Notes: a model not told the origin generated them from the letters alone. 64,000 bases of DNA from Herbinix hemicellulosilytica (GCF_002904165.1 NZ_CVTD020000016.1:121117-185116), one strand, 5' to 3'. Shown: positions 40,835 through 50,456, numbered from the stretch's first letter. Made by a program: numbers and translations.

Positions 40835-42118
40835 TTAATAATGATACTTTGCAGGCTCAACATACTGCCTGTATAATTCGTCAGTTACCCCGTTTTCCTC
40901 AATCATCCGGGTATAAAATTTTCCTGAATTTTTTATCGTCCTCTCCTGTGTATTATAATCAACATATACCAGGCCGAACCGGGCACTTTCCCCTTCTATC
41001 CATTCGAAGTTGTCGCAGAAACACCAATGATAATATCTTGTTATCGGTAAATCTGATTCGGTGATAACTTTCAAATGGTCATAAATAAACTTACATCGGA
41101 AGGCATCATTGTTGTCACAGGTCCCGTTCTCAGTAATATAAATAGGCCGCTTAAGGATCCCATATAACTCTTTGCAGCATCGTATCAGTCCTTCAGGATA
41201 AATCTCCCATCCCAAATCGTTTTTCGGGGCATCCTGTTTAGTTCCGTCGCCAAAACCGGAAACCGTTGTCCTGGTATAATAATTCACACCAATAAAATCT
41301 ATATATTCTCCCTGAGTTATATCCTTGTCTTTCTTTAAAGGCCATTTAAAATTACCGGTCAGCATGGCATATGTAAGGGCTCCCTGGAAAAACCTGTCCA
41401 TAAGTTTAGCACATAAAAGGTGCCAGGGGTTATTGGGATTTTTCGGATCGAATACCCGGACATGATGGGCAAAACCTACTTTTGTATCGTCAAATCCCAT
41501 CTCTTTTCTTATTTTGTGAATCAGTTCATATGCTTTGATATGGCATACGGCCATATTCGACATTACATTTATGGCCTGGCTCATAGATTTTTCTCCCGGA
41601 GGCCAGTCCCCGTAAAAATAAGATATTGTCGCGTATACATTAGGTTCGTTGATAGTTATATACTCAGATACAAGATCCCCAAAAGATTCCACAGTCAGCT
41701 TAACAAAATCCAAAAAATATTTTAAGTTTTCCTTCTTTGTAAATCCGCCCTTATTTTCAAACCACATGGGATTACTGAAGTGGTGAATCGTAAGCAGTAC
41801 CGAAATTCCTTTCTCTTTGAGATATTTAAGTTCATCCCGGTAATGGTTTAATGCCTCCTCGTTAACTTTCCCCTCTTCTGGACAGATTCTGGCCCACTCA
41901 ATTCCCATACGGTAATACATTATTTTCATTTCCGCCATTAAATCGGTATCCTGCTTCCATAAATTGTAGTGGTCTGTAGCACGGGCAGGGTTACTGTTAT
42001 CTTTTATTCTGCCTTTGTGATACCAGTCATTCCAGTTGGAACCGCATTCACCGCCTTCAATCTGTGTTGCTGCTGTAGCTACACCTAAAGATAACCCATC
42101 TTTGAATTTAAAACTCAT
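40835..42118 (-). CDS. GH1 beta-glucosidase / beta-glycosidase
   Basis: The 427-residue TIM-barrel enzyme has the acid/base E158 in YITINEPNVYA and the nucleophile E330 in IYITENGTCDNND, with the N-terminal GVATAATQIEGG typical of GH1. Lack of the basic phosphate-binding residues cannot be judged, but there is no PTS neighbour, so a beta-glucosidase or beta-xylosidase acting on cello- or xylo-oligosaccharides is more likely than a phospho-beta-glucosidase. It is slightly shorter than the typical 440-450. It is cytoplasmic. AAGGGGG precedes the ATG. The nfo gene lies 93 bp upstream. Confidence 0.93.
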   Translation of the reverse strand: MSFKFKDGLSLGVATAATQIEGGECGSNWNDWYHKGRIKDNSNPARATDHYNLWKQDTDLMAEMKIMYYRMGIEWARICPEEGKVNEEALNHYRDELKYLKEKGISVLLTIHHFSNPMWFENKGGFTKKENLKYFLDFVKLTVESFGDLVSEYITINEPNVYATISYFYGDWPPGEKSMSQAINVMSNMAVCHIKAYELIHKIRKEMGFDDTKVGFAHHVRVFDPKNPNNPWHLLCAKLMDRFFQGALTYAMLTGNFKWPLKKDKDITQGEYIDFIGVNYYTRTTVSGFGDGTKQDAPKNDLGWEIYPEGLIRCCKELYGILKRPIYITENGTCDNNDAFRCKFIYDHLKVITESDLPITRYYHWCFCDNFEWIEGESARFGLVYVDYNTQERTIKNSGKFYTRMIEENGVTDELYRQYVEPAKYHY

Positions 42119-42211
42119 ACCTTCCGTCCCCCTTTTAATTCTATTATCTGTCGCCGTTTGCAGCTTATATATCCTTAATATCCATATGCTATATTAGCTT
42201 TTAATTTATAA

Positions 42212-43048
42212 TTACTTAAATGCTTTACGCAGCAAACTGATTTCTTCGGCATATCCGTCAAGTTCATTGGGTGTTTCCAAAATAAAAGGCAAATGCCTTA
42301 ATTTCGGATGATTTATAATATTGATAAATGTCTGCAAGCCAAGAGTGCCTTTACCCAGTTTTTCATGTCGGTCCTTGCCGCTGCCAAACTCATTCTTACT
42401 GTCATTTAAATGGACTGCATACAGCTTATTAAGCCCTATTATTTTTTCAAATTCATCCAGCACTCCCTCAAGATCATTAACAATATCATACCCCGCATCA
42501 TACACATGGCAGGTATCCAGGCAAACCCCTACTTTATCCTGCAACTTGACCTTATCTATAATTTGTGCCAATTCTTCAAAGCTTTTTCCTATCTCAGACC
42601 CTTTTCCTGCCATGGTTTCCAATAAAACCGTGGTCGTCATTTCCTCATATAAAAGTTCGTTAAGCAAATCGGATATAAGTTTAATTCCCACCTCTACTCC
42701 CTGCCCCATATGACTTCCGGGATGAAAATTATAAAAGCTGTTCGGAATATATTCCGTCCTGATTAAGTCATCTTTCATAACCATTCTTGCAAATTCACGG
42801 GTACTTTCACTTGTCGAACAAGGATTTAATGTATAAGGGGCATGGGCTATTATTGCTGTAAGATTTTGTTCTTTTGCCAACTTAAGAAATCTTTTGATAT
42901 CCTCTTCATCTGTCTTTTTTGCCTTGCCGCCTCTGGGATTTCGGGTAAAATATTGAAAAGTATTTGCATCTATTTTAAGCGCATCTTTTCCCGCAGCCTC
43001 AAATCCTTTTGAAATAGAAAGATGGCATCCAATTTTAAGTTCAGTCAT
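42212..43048 (-). CDS. nfo: Endonuclease IV (AP endonuclease)
   Basis: Nfo cleaves abasic sites in base-excision repair. The 278-residue protein is full length and has the TIM-barrel zinc-ligand motifs [57 protein letters not shown] and ILETPNE. I start it at ATG 43048 ([11 protein letters not shown]), which has AAGGAG 7 nt upstream, rather than 43078. No membrane or signal segments. Confidence 0.96.
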   Translation of the reverse strand: MTELKIGCHLSISKGFEAAGKDALKIDANTFQYFTRNPRGGKAKKTDEEDIKRFLKLAKEQNLTAIIAHAPYTLNPCSTSESTREFARMVMKDDLIRTEYIPNSFYNFHPGSHMGQGVEVGIKLISDLLNELLYEEMTTTVLLETMAGKGSEIGKSFEELAQIIDKVKLQDKVGVCLDTCHVYDAGYDIVNDLEGVLDEFEKIIGLNKLYAVHLNDSKNEFGSGKDRHEKLGKGTLGLQTFINIINHPKLRHLPFILETPNELDGYAEEISLLRKAFK

Positions 43049-43290
43049 CAGCCTGCTCCTTATGCTATTTTCTTTCAATTTGCCAGATCGTAAAAAAAGA
43101 TAAAAAAATTTATAATTTATTAATATTTTAGCAGATTATAAGGATTTTTACTACATTATTCTGTAAGGTCTGATTTTTAAACCGATAAATTTAAAACCAT
43201 ATAAAGCAATTACCTAATAGAGTAAAATCTCAAGTAAAGAACTGTCCATACGGCACCATCATTTTGCATTTCTTTAATACAAATAAAAAT

Positions 43291-43319
43291 AGTCCTATGT
43301 TTTATGCAAACATAAGACT
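43291..43319 (-). terminator. Terminator after the APH-type kinase gene
   Basis: A 12-bp stem with one T-G wobble on the minus strand (AGTCTTATGTTT with AAACATAGGACT, 5-nt loop) is followed by ATTTTTATTTG. The rest of the 43049-43395 gap shows nothing else. Confidence 0.75.
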
Positions 43320-43395
43320 CACTATTGTCACTTTTACTGTCATATGTTTAAACCAATATATAATATTTGAAACTATATCGATTAAACACTATACT

Positions 43396-44118
43396 TTATC
43401 CACATTCACCTTTTCTTACTTCACCGATTATCTCTAAATAATCCTGTATCATATCCCTGGTAATATTCATTCCAGACAGGTATAAATCTGCCAGTTCTTT
43501 TCTAAGCTGTATAAGCTGCTCTTTGTTATTAAAATCATCCGGAATTTCTGAATACTCAACCAGGAAAACTGTTCTTGCTATATCGTAAAGACAAGGGCCG
43601 TTACATATATTCATATAGTCTATGACATATGTATTCCCGCCCGATATCAAGATATTACCGGGATGAAAATCTCCGTGACAAAGGGCACACCCGTCTTCCA
43701 ACCCCTCAATCCTTTGCAGTAACTCATTTTGCTTATCCGGCTTTAATGTTCCTGGTATATGATTTTTTAAAAAATCTTTATAATAAGGCACTTTATCGGT
43801 TTTATTGCTTAAAATTTGCTTATGTAAATCGGCCATATAAAAGGCGCATTTTTCTATATCACCGGTTCTTATAAGACAATCAAGCATAGTTTCACCCAAA
43901 GTTTTTTCATAAATGATACCCCATCTTTTTTCAAAAGGTATCATGTCATATACCTTGGGTTTCATGAAATTCATACTTCTTACGGCTATCGCATTGTTAT
44001 ATTCCTTTTCTATTGCATCTTTGGGATATCCCTGATGAAACAGTTTAAGTACCTTATCATCTTCCCATTCAAATACGTCAGCCGTATTTCCTTTACCGAT
44101 TAAACTTCCAAGGCTCAT
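43396..44118 (-). CDS. Aminoglycoside phosphotransferase-fold kinase
   Basis: This 240-residue protein has the small-molecule kinase fold: a glycine-containing GSLIGKGNTADVFEW, ATP-binding lysine in DDKVLKLFHQG, the catalytic HGDFHPGNILI and the metal-binding aspartate in YVIDYMN. Members phosphorylate choline, thiamine, aminoglycosides and other alcohols; the substrate is unknown. GAGG precedes the ATG. It lies 36 bp downstream of a GNAT gene on the same strand and is probably cotranscribed. Confidence 0.85.
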   Translation of the reverse strand: MSLGSLIGKGNTADVFEWEDDKVLKLFHQGYPKDAIEKEYNNAIAVRSMNFMKPKVYDMIPFEKRWGIIYEKTLGETMLDCLIRTGDIEKCAFYMADLHKQILSNKTDKVPYYKDFLKNHIPGTLKPDKQNELLQRIEGLEDGCALCHGDFHPGNILISGGNTYVIDYMNICNGPCLYDIARTVFLVEYSEIPDDFNNKEQLIQLRKELADLYLSGMNITRDMIQDYLEIIGEVRKGECG

Positions 44119-44154
44119 ATGGTTACCTCACTCTAATAATCGTTCTTCAGTAAC

Positions 44155-44712
44155 TTAATATTTATTCAGATTCAATTCCATTAAAATCAGGTCATCGTAT
44201 ACGCCGTTTACATTAATATAATCTTTATGAACACCTACTTTTACAAATCCAAACTTTTCATACAGGCTTATCGCTTTGCTGTTGCCTGCCTTAACCCCCA
44301 GATGAACATTTCTGATAGTTTCATGGTTTTTGGCAAAACGGATTAACTCTTCCATTACGGCACTGCCGACTCCCTTATTCCAATGTTCTTTTTTTACGGA
44401 AATGGCAATCTCACAGTTATGGGCAATTCTTTTCCTGGGAAGGCAACTAATTTGGGCAATACTTGCCACAGAATTATTTATAAATCCTACAACCATTAGG
44501 GAGTTCGGGTTGTTATACTGTTTTTTTATAAACTCTCTTTCCTGTTCAACCGTCATATGAAATTCATTTTTACCGTATAAAAGATTATCGCTTTCTCCTC
44601 CAACCTGATTGCAGTATTCTATCAAGGCTTCGGCATCATTCTCAACCGGTGTTCTAAGTATTAACTTTTCACCGGTTTTTAAAGTTACTTCTCTAAGCAA
44701 TTTACTCACCAT
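44155..44712 (-). CDS. GNAT-family N-acetyltransferase
   Basis: The 185-residue protein has the GNAT core with the acetyl-CoA loop in KEHWNKGVGSAVMEELIRFA and the C-terminal GVKAGNSKAISLYEKFGFVKVG, most like RimJ/SpeG-type small-molecule or protein acetylases. The start is ATG 44712 with GGAG 8 nt upstream; a GTG at 44721 is in frame but overlaps that site. Substrate unknown. Confidence 0.88.
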   Translation of the reverse strand: MVSKLLREVTLKTGEKLILRTPVENDAEALIEYCNQVGGESDNLLYGKNEFHMTVEQEREFIKKQYNNPNSLMVVGFINNSVASIAQISCLPRKRIAHNCEIAISVKKEHWNKGVGSAVMEELIRFAKNHETIRNVHLGVKAGNSKAISLYEKFGFVKVGVHKDYINVNGVYDDLILMELNLNKY

Positions 44713-44980
44713 TTTTCTCACTCCGTAATGTTATCCTTTTTTTAATATTGAGCAACTAAGAACGATATTAAAATGTTATTATAATTCTATTACTTTAAAA
44801 TATTTATTTCAACCAAAATAATCCATTATTATACATAAAAATTTATAGCTCATACAATCTTTTTTATCGGCATGGCATTGTTTTAAATTTTAAGGATTAA
44901 CATATATGTCTAAAAATATGCGGTATTACCCCGAATCATAATATTTCCGATATACGTGGCCTTCTAATAACAAAATAAAA

Positions 44981-45006
44981 CGCATCAGTCTTATGAGACG
45001 GATGCG
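44981..45006 (-). terminator. Terminator downstream of rpiA and the decayed frame
   Basis: An 11-bp stem with one mismatch (CGCATCCGTCT with AGACTGATGCG on the minus strand, 4-nt loop) runs into TTTTATTTTG. It would end a transcript that begins at rpiA. Confidence 0.8.
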
Positions 45007-45040
45007 GCGTAAAAATCAACTAACAAACCACATAAAGTAT

Positions 45041-45241
45041 TTAATCTATTGCACTTTGGATGCCCTCTATCAGCCCGTTCATGTTTTCTGCTCTTCCTGC
45101 CTGTGTTTGAAATATATCATACATCAGAAGGCTATAACCGACCTTTTATGCAAACTTATGCAAGCCAAACTTTAAAATGATTTATCTGCCTGTACGGTTA
45201 TCCCATTTTCTTTGTAAAGTATGATAATCAGACCTTAAATC
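45041..45241 (-). pseudogene. Decayed reading frame directly after rpiA
   Basis: One frame from 45241 to the stop at 45041 reads RSDYHTLQRKWDNRTGR, TAA, IILKFGLHKFA, TAA, KVGYSLLMYDIFQTQAGRAE and on to QSAID. Two in-frame stops break a stretch with protein-like composition, and a terminator follows. It overlaps the last bases of rpiA. The parent family is unknown to me. Confidence 0.4.
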
Positions 45242-45245
45242 AATT

Positions 45246-45911
45246 TTATATAAGTTCTTTTATATCACCGTTATTATAACCGATTATAACTTTGGCAGCC
45301 ATATTTATAAATAACCCGTTATCCACTACCCCCGGGATCATATTAATTTTGTTGTGAAGTTCTGATGGATTATCAATTCTTTTAAAATGACAATCCACTA
45401 TGAAATTTCCGTTATCAGTTATATAGGTATCATTGTCAACTTTTCTTAAAACAGGTTCGCATCCAAGACTTTGCAGTTTTCTTACCGTTATTTCATAGCC
45501 AAATTTCACCATTTCAACCGGTAAAGGAAATGCTCCCAATTTGTCAACCATTTTGCTCTCATCAACAACAATAATTAATTGCCTGCTTGCGGCTGCTACT
45601 ATTTTTTCCCGAAGTAACGCTCCACCACCACCCTTTATTAAGTTAAGGTCTTGATCCACCTCATCTGCTCCGTCAATTGTAATATCTATTTTATCTATTT
45701 CAGAAAAAGGAATAAGTTTAATGCCAAGCTTTCTAGCCTGCTCCTCAGACCGAAGTGACGTTGCAACAGCTTTTATATTTAATCCTTCGCGTACTTTGGC
45801 ACCTATTTTTTCTATTGCCCAATAAGCCGTTGAGCCTGTACCCAGACCTACAATCATCCCGTCCTTAATATAATCAACCGCCCTTTCGGCAGCAATTTTT
45901 TTTGCATTCAT
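45246..45911 (-). CDS. rpiA: Ribose-5-phosphate isomerase A
   Basis: RpiA interconverts ribose 5-phosphate and ribulose 5-phosphate and so links xylose and arabinose breakdown to nucleotide synthesis. The 221-residue protein has the phosphate loop GLGTGSTAYWAI, the catalytic DGADEVDQDLNLIKGGGGALLREK, and SKMVDKLGAFPLPVE. GAGGAGG precedes the ATG. The N-terminus MNAKKIAAERAVDYI is conserved. No other pentose-pathway genes are adjacent. Confidence 0.97.
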   Translation of the reverse strand: MNAKKIAAERAVDYIKDGMIVGLGTGSTAYWAIEKIGAKVREGLNIKAVATSLRSEEQARKLGIKLIPFSEIDKIDITIDGADEVDQDLNLIKGGGGALLREKIVAAASRQLIIVVDESKMVDKLGAFPLPVEMVKFGYEITVRKLQSLGCEPVLRKVDNDTYITDNGNFIVDCHFKRIDNPSELHNKINMIPGVVDNGLFINMAAKVIIGYNNGDIKELI

Positions 45912-46336
45912 AAAAGTACCTCCTCATTAATACAAAGCACAATTATCATCAGATACTAACCATTTTGTAATTTGGAAATGATTATTTATTCATTATGAAC
46001 TTTATATAAAATTTTATCCTACGAAAAGAAAATAAGTATATTTATGAATCATTTTTACCATTCTATAATACACTTTATATTTTGGTATTTTAAACTTTTT
46101 TTAATGTTCTTTTAATATAATGCATATATAATTATACACGGTATCCGTAATATAAATATAGCTGAAAATGTAATAAATATAAATATTATGTCGAACAAAA
46201 TACAGAAACTATATTCTTTATTAATTGGTTTTATGTTAAAATTAAAAAAATTACCAAATATATAGCTCATAAAGGGCTGTTACTCTTTATTAGATAATAT
46301 TTAATTTAATAATATTAATTTAATAAGGGGGATAAT
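45912..46336. other. AT-rich intergenic region upstream of rpiA
   Basis: This stretch holds the rpiA promoter on the minus strand and the leader of the decayed TraB copy on the plus strand. I see no ORF, RNA or strong hairpin in it. Confidence 0.4.
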
Positions 46337-46436
46337 ATGAAGAAACGTATTTTTTTATTAATTCTTTTACATCAGTGATTACTCAGTGCCTGCTATCTTA
46401 AAAGAAATGGGTTATGAGATCAATCAGATAAAATAA
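46337..46436 (+). pseudogene. Internally deleted copy of the TraB-like gene
   Basis: An ATG preceded by AAGGGGG begins ATGAAGAAACGTATTTTTTT, matching the first codons of the gene at 46638. After about 29 nt the sequence jumps to its end: YISDYS...ILKEMGYEINQIK then TAA, against YISDYSIIDILKDKGYEVNQIK in the intact gene. About 1.3 kb between is missing and the two parts are out of frame. It is the scar of a former tandem duplicate. Confidence 0.85.
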
Positions 46437-46585
46437 TATGAATAATCCAAAAATACCATATTTTACAAATACTTTAATGTTATAATAAAGTAAATTTCCA
46501 AATATATATTAATGGTTTTAACCATGCAAAGATAGATGTATGGCGGTTATTTAGCATGATTGAAAGTAAAAATTAAACTTCTTCA

Positions 46586-46605
46586 AAAATGTGTATACAC
46601 ATTTT
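46586..46605 (+). promoter_or_regulatory. Perfect 20-bp palindrome upstream of the TraB-like gene
   Basis: AAAATGTGTATACACATTTT is fully symmetric and is followed at once by TATATAAT, 33-52 nt before the ATG. It is a good candidate operator for a dimeric regulator. Confidence 0.5.
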
Positions 46606-46637
46606 ATATAATCAAAACACTTTATTAGGAGGTTAAA

Positions 46638-48083
46638 ATGAAGAAACGTATCTTATCTTTGCTTTTAATTGTGTCATTATTTTTAGCCATGTTCTCAACC
46701 GGTACTGCACTGGCACAAGATTCATCACAGGCTAATTTGTCACAACCTGTTATCAGCGATTGGGCACTTGACGATCTTATAGTCGGGGATCAGTATGGAA
46801 TTTATCCGATAAAATGGTACTATGAAGTAGGAATTAATAAACCTATTACTCCCGCTCAGCTACGAGTGTTAATGGCAGGTATTCGTCTTAAACTTATTAA
46901 AACCGATTGTGTTACAAATGCAAATGACGTAAAATATTCACTAAAAAATAAAATGACCGTAAAAGATGTGCTTGAAACTTTCTATACCTTAATTAAATCA
47001 TATGAGTTTAATAAAGACATCGGTATTGTAGAAGGCGAGAAAGCCGTAGATTTTATGGCTAAAACCGGTATATTTACAGGAAAAGAAGGCGAACTTTCAT
47101 TAAAAGATGTTTGTACCATTGAACAAGCCTGTGTCATTGCCACAAGACTTGTTACATACATTTATGAGGTTCTGGATGCGGCAAGCAAAGGCTTTTTATG
47201 GGAAATTAATTCCGGTGAAAATACGGTTTACTTATTAGGCTCTATTCATATGGCAACTTTTGATATATATCCGATTAGCAGCAAGGTATTGAAGGCATTT
47301 AAAGATTCCGATGTTCTTTGTGTTGAAGCTGATATACTTAATGCGCAAGATGATATTCTGTATCTGCTTTTGCAATACGGTTACTATACCGATGGCACAA
47401 CCCTCAAGGACCACGTACCTGAGGAAATTTACCAAAAAGCAGTAGCGGCAGGTGCTGCTCTCGGTTTAACCGAAGAAGTAGTAGCATTGATGAAACCTTG
47501 GTATATATACATGGCATTTTCATCATATGATACTGCAGTTTCTTTAACTGAAGATGAATACCTAACCTCTATCAACTTAGGTATTGATACCAAGTTTTTA
47601 ACGGATGCATACCTTACCGGAAAACCTGTAATAGAATTAGAAGGCCTGGAGTTCCAAATCAAAATGTTAAGCAGCTTCTCTGATGAATTACAGGAATTGC
47701 TTTTGGAAAGCACATTGGACTCCATACTGGAATCAAATCAGGACTCAAAAACAGATAACGGCGAAGATATCAAATTAATGCTTAAATATTGGCATGACGG
47801 TGATGTAGAAAGCTTTTTGGAAACCGTTGCTCCGTCATTAATGATGTCCGAACTCCCCGTAATAAGCGAAGAAGATAAAATGGCCTTAGAGCTTTTTAAA
47901 GAATATAAAAGTAAATTTATTACTGAAAGAGATAAGGGGATGGCGGAAAAAATAGATCAATTCCTGAAAGGTGAAGGAAGTACCACATATTTTGTAGTTG
48001 TCGGCTCACTTCACTATATCAGTGATTATTCTATCATTGACATCCTTAAGGATAAAGGTTATGAGGTTAATCAGATAAAATAA
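46638..48083 (+). CDS. Secreted TraB/GumN (Tiki-like) family protein
   Basis: The 481-residue protein has a signal peptide (1-26, ending GTALAQ), an N-terminal domain of about 160 residues that is not clearly assignable (it has a repeat-like YPIKWYYEVGINKPITPAQL), and a TraB/GumN domain (about 185-481) with the first motif TVYLLGSIHMATFDIYPI and the closing motif FVVVGSLHYISDYS. The family includes metalloprotease-like proteins (Tiki) and pheromone shutdown proteins; the substrate here is unknown. TTAGGAGG precedes the ATG. A shortened duplicate lies 200 bp upstream and a palindrome sits in its leader. Confidence 0.9.
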   Translation: MKKRILSLLLIVSLFLAMFSTGTALAQDSSQANLSQPVISDWALDDLIVGDQYGIYPIKWYYEVGINKPITPAQLRVLMAGIRLKLIKTDCVTNANDVKYSLKNKMTVKDVLETFYTLIKSYEFNKDIGIVEGEKAVDFMAKTGIFTGKEGELSLKDVCTIEQACVIATRLVTYIYEVLDAASKGFLWEINSGENTVYLLGSIHMATFDIYPISSKVLKAFKDSDVLCVEADILNAQDDILYLLLQYGYYTDGTTLKDHVPEEIYQKAVAAGAALGLTEEVVALMKPWYIYMAFSSYDTAVSLTEDEYLTSINLGIDTKFLTDAYLTGKPVIELEGLEFQIKMLSSFSDELQELLLESTLDSILESNQDSKTDNGEDIKLMLKYWHDGDVESFLETVAPSLMMSELPVISEEDKMALELFKEYKSKFITERDKGMAEKIDQFLKGEGSTTYFVVVGSLHYISDYSIIDILKDKGYEVNQIK

Positions 48084-48132
48084 CCTCAAAGATTTTAATA
48101 AAAATTCTTGATTATATATTTTAGAAATACTT

Positions 48133-48160
48133 CAGGGAGCGTACTAACCGCCGCTCCCTG
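48133..48160 (+). terminator. Terminator of the TraB-like gene
   Basis: A 9-bp perfect stem (CAGGGAGCG with CGCTCCCTG) with a 10-nt loop is followed by ATCATTTTTATTTT. Confidence 0.85.
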
Positions 48161-48271
48161 ATCATTTTTATTTTCCCTTCAAACAATTTAGTTATTAAAA
48201 TATCACATAGTTCAATTCACTTTATTAGGTTTTAAATTATTTAATTAGAGAATTAATGATAAACATATATT

Positions 48272-48832
48272 TTATAACTCATTCTGTAAATATTTATTTA
48301 TGTAACGGTATATTACTTTGTCACTCCAAATATGGGCTTCAACATATCTTTCAGGTCCAAACCTGCCGTCATTATTCCAATCCTGAGGAAGCCCGTATTT
48401 TTTTATAATTTCTAAAATTTCATAATAGTTATATAGTTTCTTTCTATATTCCCTACCGTCGTTTACCCTGGGACTGAATGTCGGGTGCGAGTCCCCATAT
48501 GTAAATGATATAGTATCTATATCAAATTCCTCTATCGGAATTTTTATAAAATCACAATTCTCATACCATGTACTAAGCCAGGGGCTATGCTCGACAACCA
48601 TATAGTAAGGGTTTTGCCTTTCAACTCTTCCACCTTTTTTTATAAACAGTTCTCTTAATATGCTCTCATAATAAAGTCTGTCTTCCAAATATTTATCATG
48701 CCGTAATGCACATTGGGAATTTGGCTTATCCTTCTTGATCTTTTCCAATACCTTTTTAGCTTCTTCTACAGATAAATCGGATATACTTCTAAATGGGCCT
48801 ATTGATTTATCAAAATAATGATACAGATACAT
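48272..48832 (-). CDS. Hypothetical protein (186 aa)
   Basis: I do not recognise this soluble protein, which is rich in Tyr, Lys and charged residues, with YGLPQDWNNDGRFGPERYVEA and MVVEHSPWLSTWYENCDFIK as distinctive stretches. It has no signal peptide or membrane segment. GAGGG precedes the ATG. It lies downstream of the TIM-barrel gene at 48893 on the same strand, 60 bp apart, and may be cotranscribed. Confidence 0.72.
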   Translation of the reverse strand: MYLYHYFDKSIGPFRSISDLSVEEAKKVLEKIKKDKPNSQCALRHDKYLEDRLYYESILRELFIKKGGRVERQNPYYMVVEHSPWLSTWYENCDFIKIPIEEFDIDTISFTYGDSHPTFSPRVNDGREYRKKLYNYYEILEIIKKYGLPQDWNNDGRFGPERYVEAHIWSDKVIYRYINKYLQNEL

Positions 48833-48892
48833 ATTTACCCTCTTATCACTAACTATACCTTTTATACTTATATAAGCATCCTTTCATACTTA

Positions 48893-49690
48893 TTAAAAAA
48901 AATCATACTTAATCAGTTTTTCTACCGATTCTTTTAATGTTTCAGCAGTCTTGGTTTCTATAACACAATAACACCCATGTTTTTTAGCCTTATTTATTTT
49001 TTCATATATATTGATATCACCTGTAAATAATACCAGATGGTCCTTGGTATCATTTGCGTCATGAAAATGCATATGCCTTAATTTACTGATATTATCCATT
49101 ATATACTTTGTATCTTTATTGCCGCTTTTTCGGTCATGGCCTATATCCCATGTAAGATAAATGTTGTTATCCTGCAGCAATATATCTGTCGCCATTGTAA
49201 TATAATCCATATCATAGATGCCGGTATTTTCAATACACAGGCTTATATCCGATTCCTTTAGCAGTTTATTTGAAATATGCTTGAATTTTGTTATATTATC
49301 TAGATATTCTTCCTGATATTTTTTATATAAATAAACTCTATTTGACGGCAAAGTAAAATAAACACCCTGATTCATATGCACATTTATAACAGGTACATCT
49401 AGTACTTTGGCAATTTCAACGGATTCTTCAAATATTTTGATATAAGCAGTTCTTACATTTTCATTAAAATGGCCTATATCAAATTCTTCAGGTAAATGAA
49501 ATGTGAAAAAGATGTTATATTTTTCTTTCATGTAAATCAGTTTTTCCACATCTATCCTGTCAGGCTGATATTCCGGTAAATTCATATTAAGTTCAATAAA
49601 ACCAAGCCCTAAAGATTTGCAAAGTTTAACGTTAGCTTCAATATTATTAAGTTCAATTAGGGTCGGCATCCCCCAAATTATATGCTTCAT
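48893..49690 (-). CDS. Sugar phosphate isomerase/epimerase-like TIM barrel protein
   Basis: The 265-residue protein has the AP-endonuclease-2/xylose-isomerase-like barrel, with INVHMNQGVYF, the metal-ligand glutamate in LCIENTGIYDMD, TWDIGHDRKSG and HMHFHDANDTKDH. Such proteins isomerise or epimerise sugars or act in inositol-type pathways; which one is unknown. AAGGGG precedes the ATG. It could form an operon with the FMN-binding protein upstream, 24 bp away. Confidence 0.85.
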   Translation of the reverse strand: MKHIIWGMPTLIELNNIEANVKLCKSLGLGFIELNMNLPEYQPDRIDVEKLIYMKEKYNIFFTFHLPEEFDIGHFNENVRTAYIKIFEESVEIAKVLDVPVINVHMNQGVYFTLPSNRVYLYKKYQEEYLDNITKFKHISNKLLKESDISLCIENTGIYDMDYITMATDILLQDNNIYLTWDIGHDRKSGNKDTKYIMDNISKLRHMHFHDANDTKDHLVLFTGDINIYEKINKAKKHGCYCVIETKTAETLKESVEKLIKYDFF

Positions 49691-49714
49691 CCGGATTCCC
49701 CTTATTGTTATATT

Positions 49715-50206
49715 TTAGGATATTTTATATTGAGCCATATACGGTCGATGCTTTCCGGTAAACTCCTGCGCCACAATTTTAAATACACATACCCTGTCTG
49801 CCATTTTATTATCAAATTCAAATTCATGACCGGTTTGGTGTCTCATAAGTACCGATAAAGCAAGTTTTTTCTCATCGTAATCATCAATAAAGACAACTTT
49901 ACCGCTGCCGATAATACTTTTGTATGAGTATGTATATTGGCAGGCCTCATCCCCGGTAATAAGCCTGTGGTCACAATCCATTTCAAAACATACATTACTG
50001 TTTTCTTTAAGCGCATCTATTTTTCTTCCTTCTTTTGCACTGTGAAAATACAATACTAATTGGTTATGTTCATATTTATATCCAAAATTCATGGGTACAA
50101 TATAAAGACCGTTCTTATCCTGCATTCCTATTCTGCAAACCTTGCATTTATCAATAATTTGCAGTAATTCATTTATGTCCTTTACTTCTCTGTCTTTCCT
50201 TCTCAT
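49715..50206 (-). CDS. Pyridoxamine 5'-phosphate oxidase-like FMN-binding protein
   Basis: This 163-residue split-barrel protein resembles the NimA/PNPOx-like group: CRIGMQDKNGLYIVPMNFGY, LYFHSAKEGRKIDALKEN and CFEMD. These bind FMN and often act as reductases; NimA-type members confer nitroimidazole resistance, but that is not shown here. AGGAG lies upstream; I prefer ATG 50206, though 50215 is possible. Confidence 0.88.
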   Translation of the reverse strand: MRRKDREVKDINELLQIIDKCKVCRIGMQDKNGLYIVPMNFGYKYEHNQLVLYFHSAKEGRKIDALKENSNVCFEMDCDHRLITGDEACQYTYSYKSIIGSGKVVFIDDYDEKKLALSVLMRHQTGHEFEFDNKMADRVCVFKIVAQEFTGKHRPYMAQYKIS

Positions 50207-50365
50207 AATCACCATACTCCTTTAAATTAATCCGTCTATATGTGCTTCATTACTGCAAGCCGTTGAATTATTTTTTAAGTCCCCAAAAATAATGCCATTA
50301 ATTATAGATTATAATAATTTACACGGTAAAATATGTCAAACACTTCTTTATCTATCATAAAAACA

Positions 50366-50392
50366 GCGAGTTTCGATTATAGCGAAACCCGC
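50366..50392 (-). terminator. Terminator after the CPBP protease gene
   Basis: A 10-bp stem with one G-T wobble on the minus strand (GCGGGTTTCG with CGAAACTCGC, 7-nt loop) leads into TGTTTTTATG. Confidence 0.75.
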
Positions 50393-50456
50393 AGATTTTA
50401 ATTTAATATCATAAACCATTATATATTTAAATATCGGAAAAAATTTAATCATTGCA

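Noticed and set aside
44993..45175. Plus-strand 60-codon frame near rpiA
   Set aside because: Begins inside a terminator hairpin, has no ribosome site, and the minus strand better explains the sequence as a decayed frame.
49715..50206. Nitroimidazole resistance (nim) gene
   Set aside because: The fold is similar, but many PNPOx-like proteins share it and no diagnostic residues can be assigned from sequence alone.
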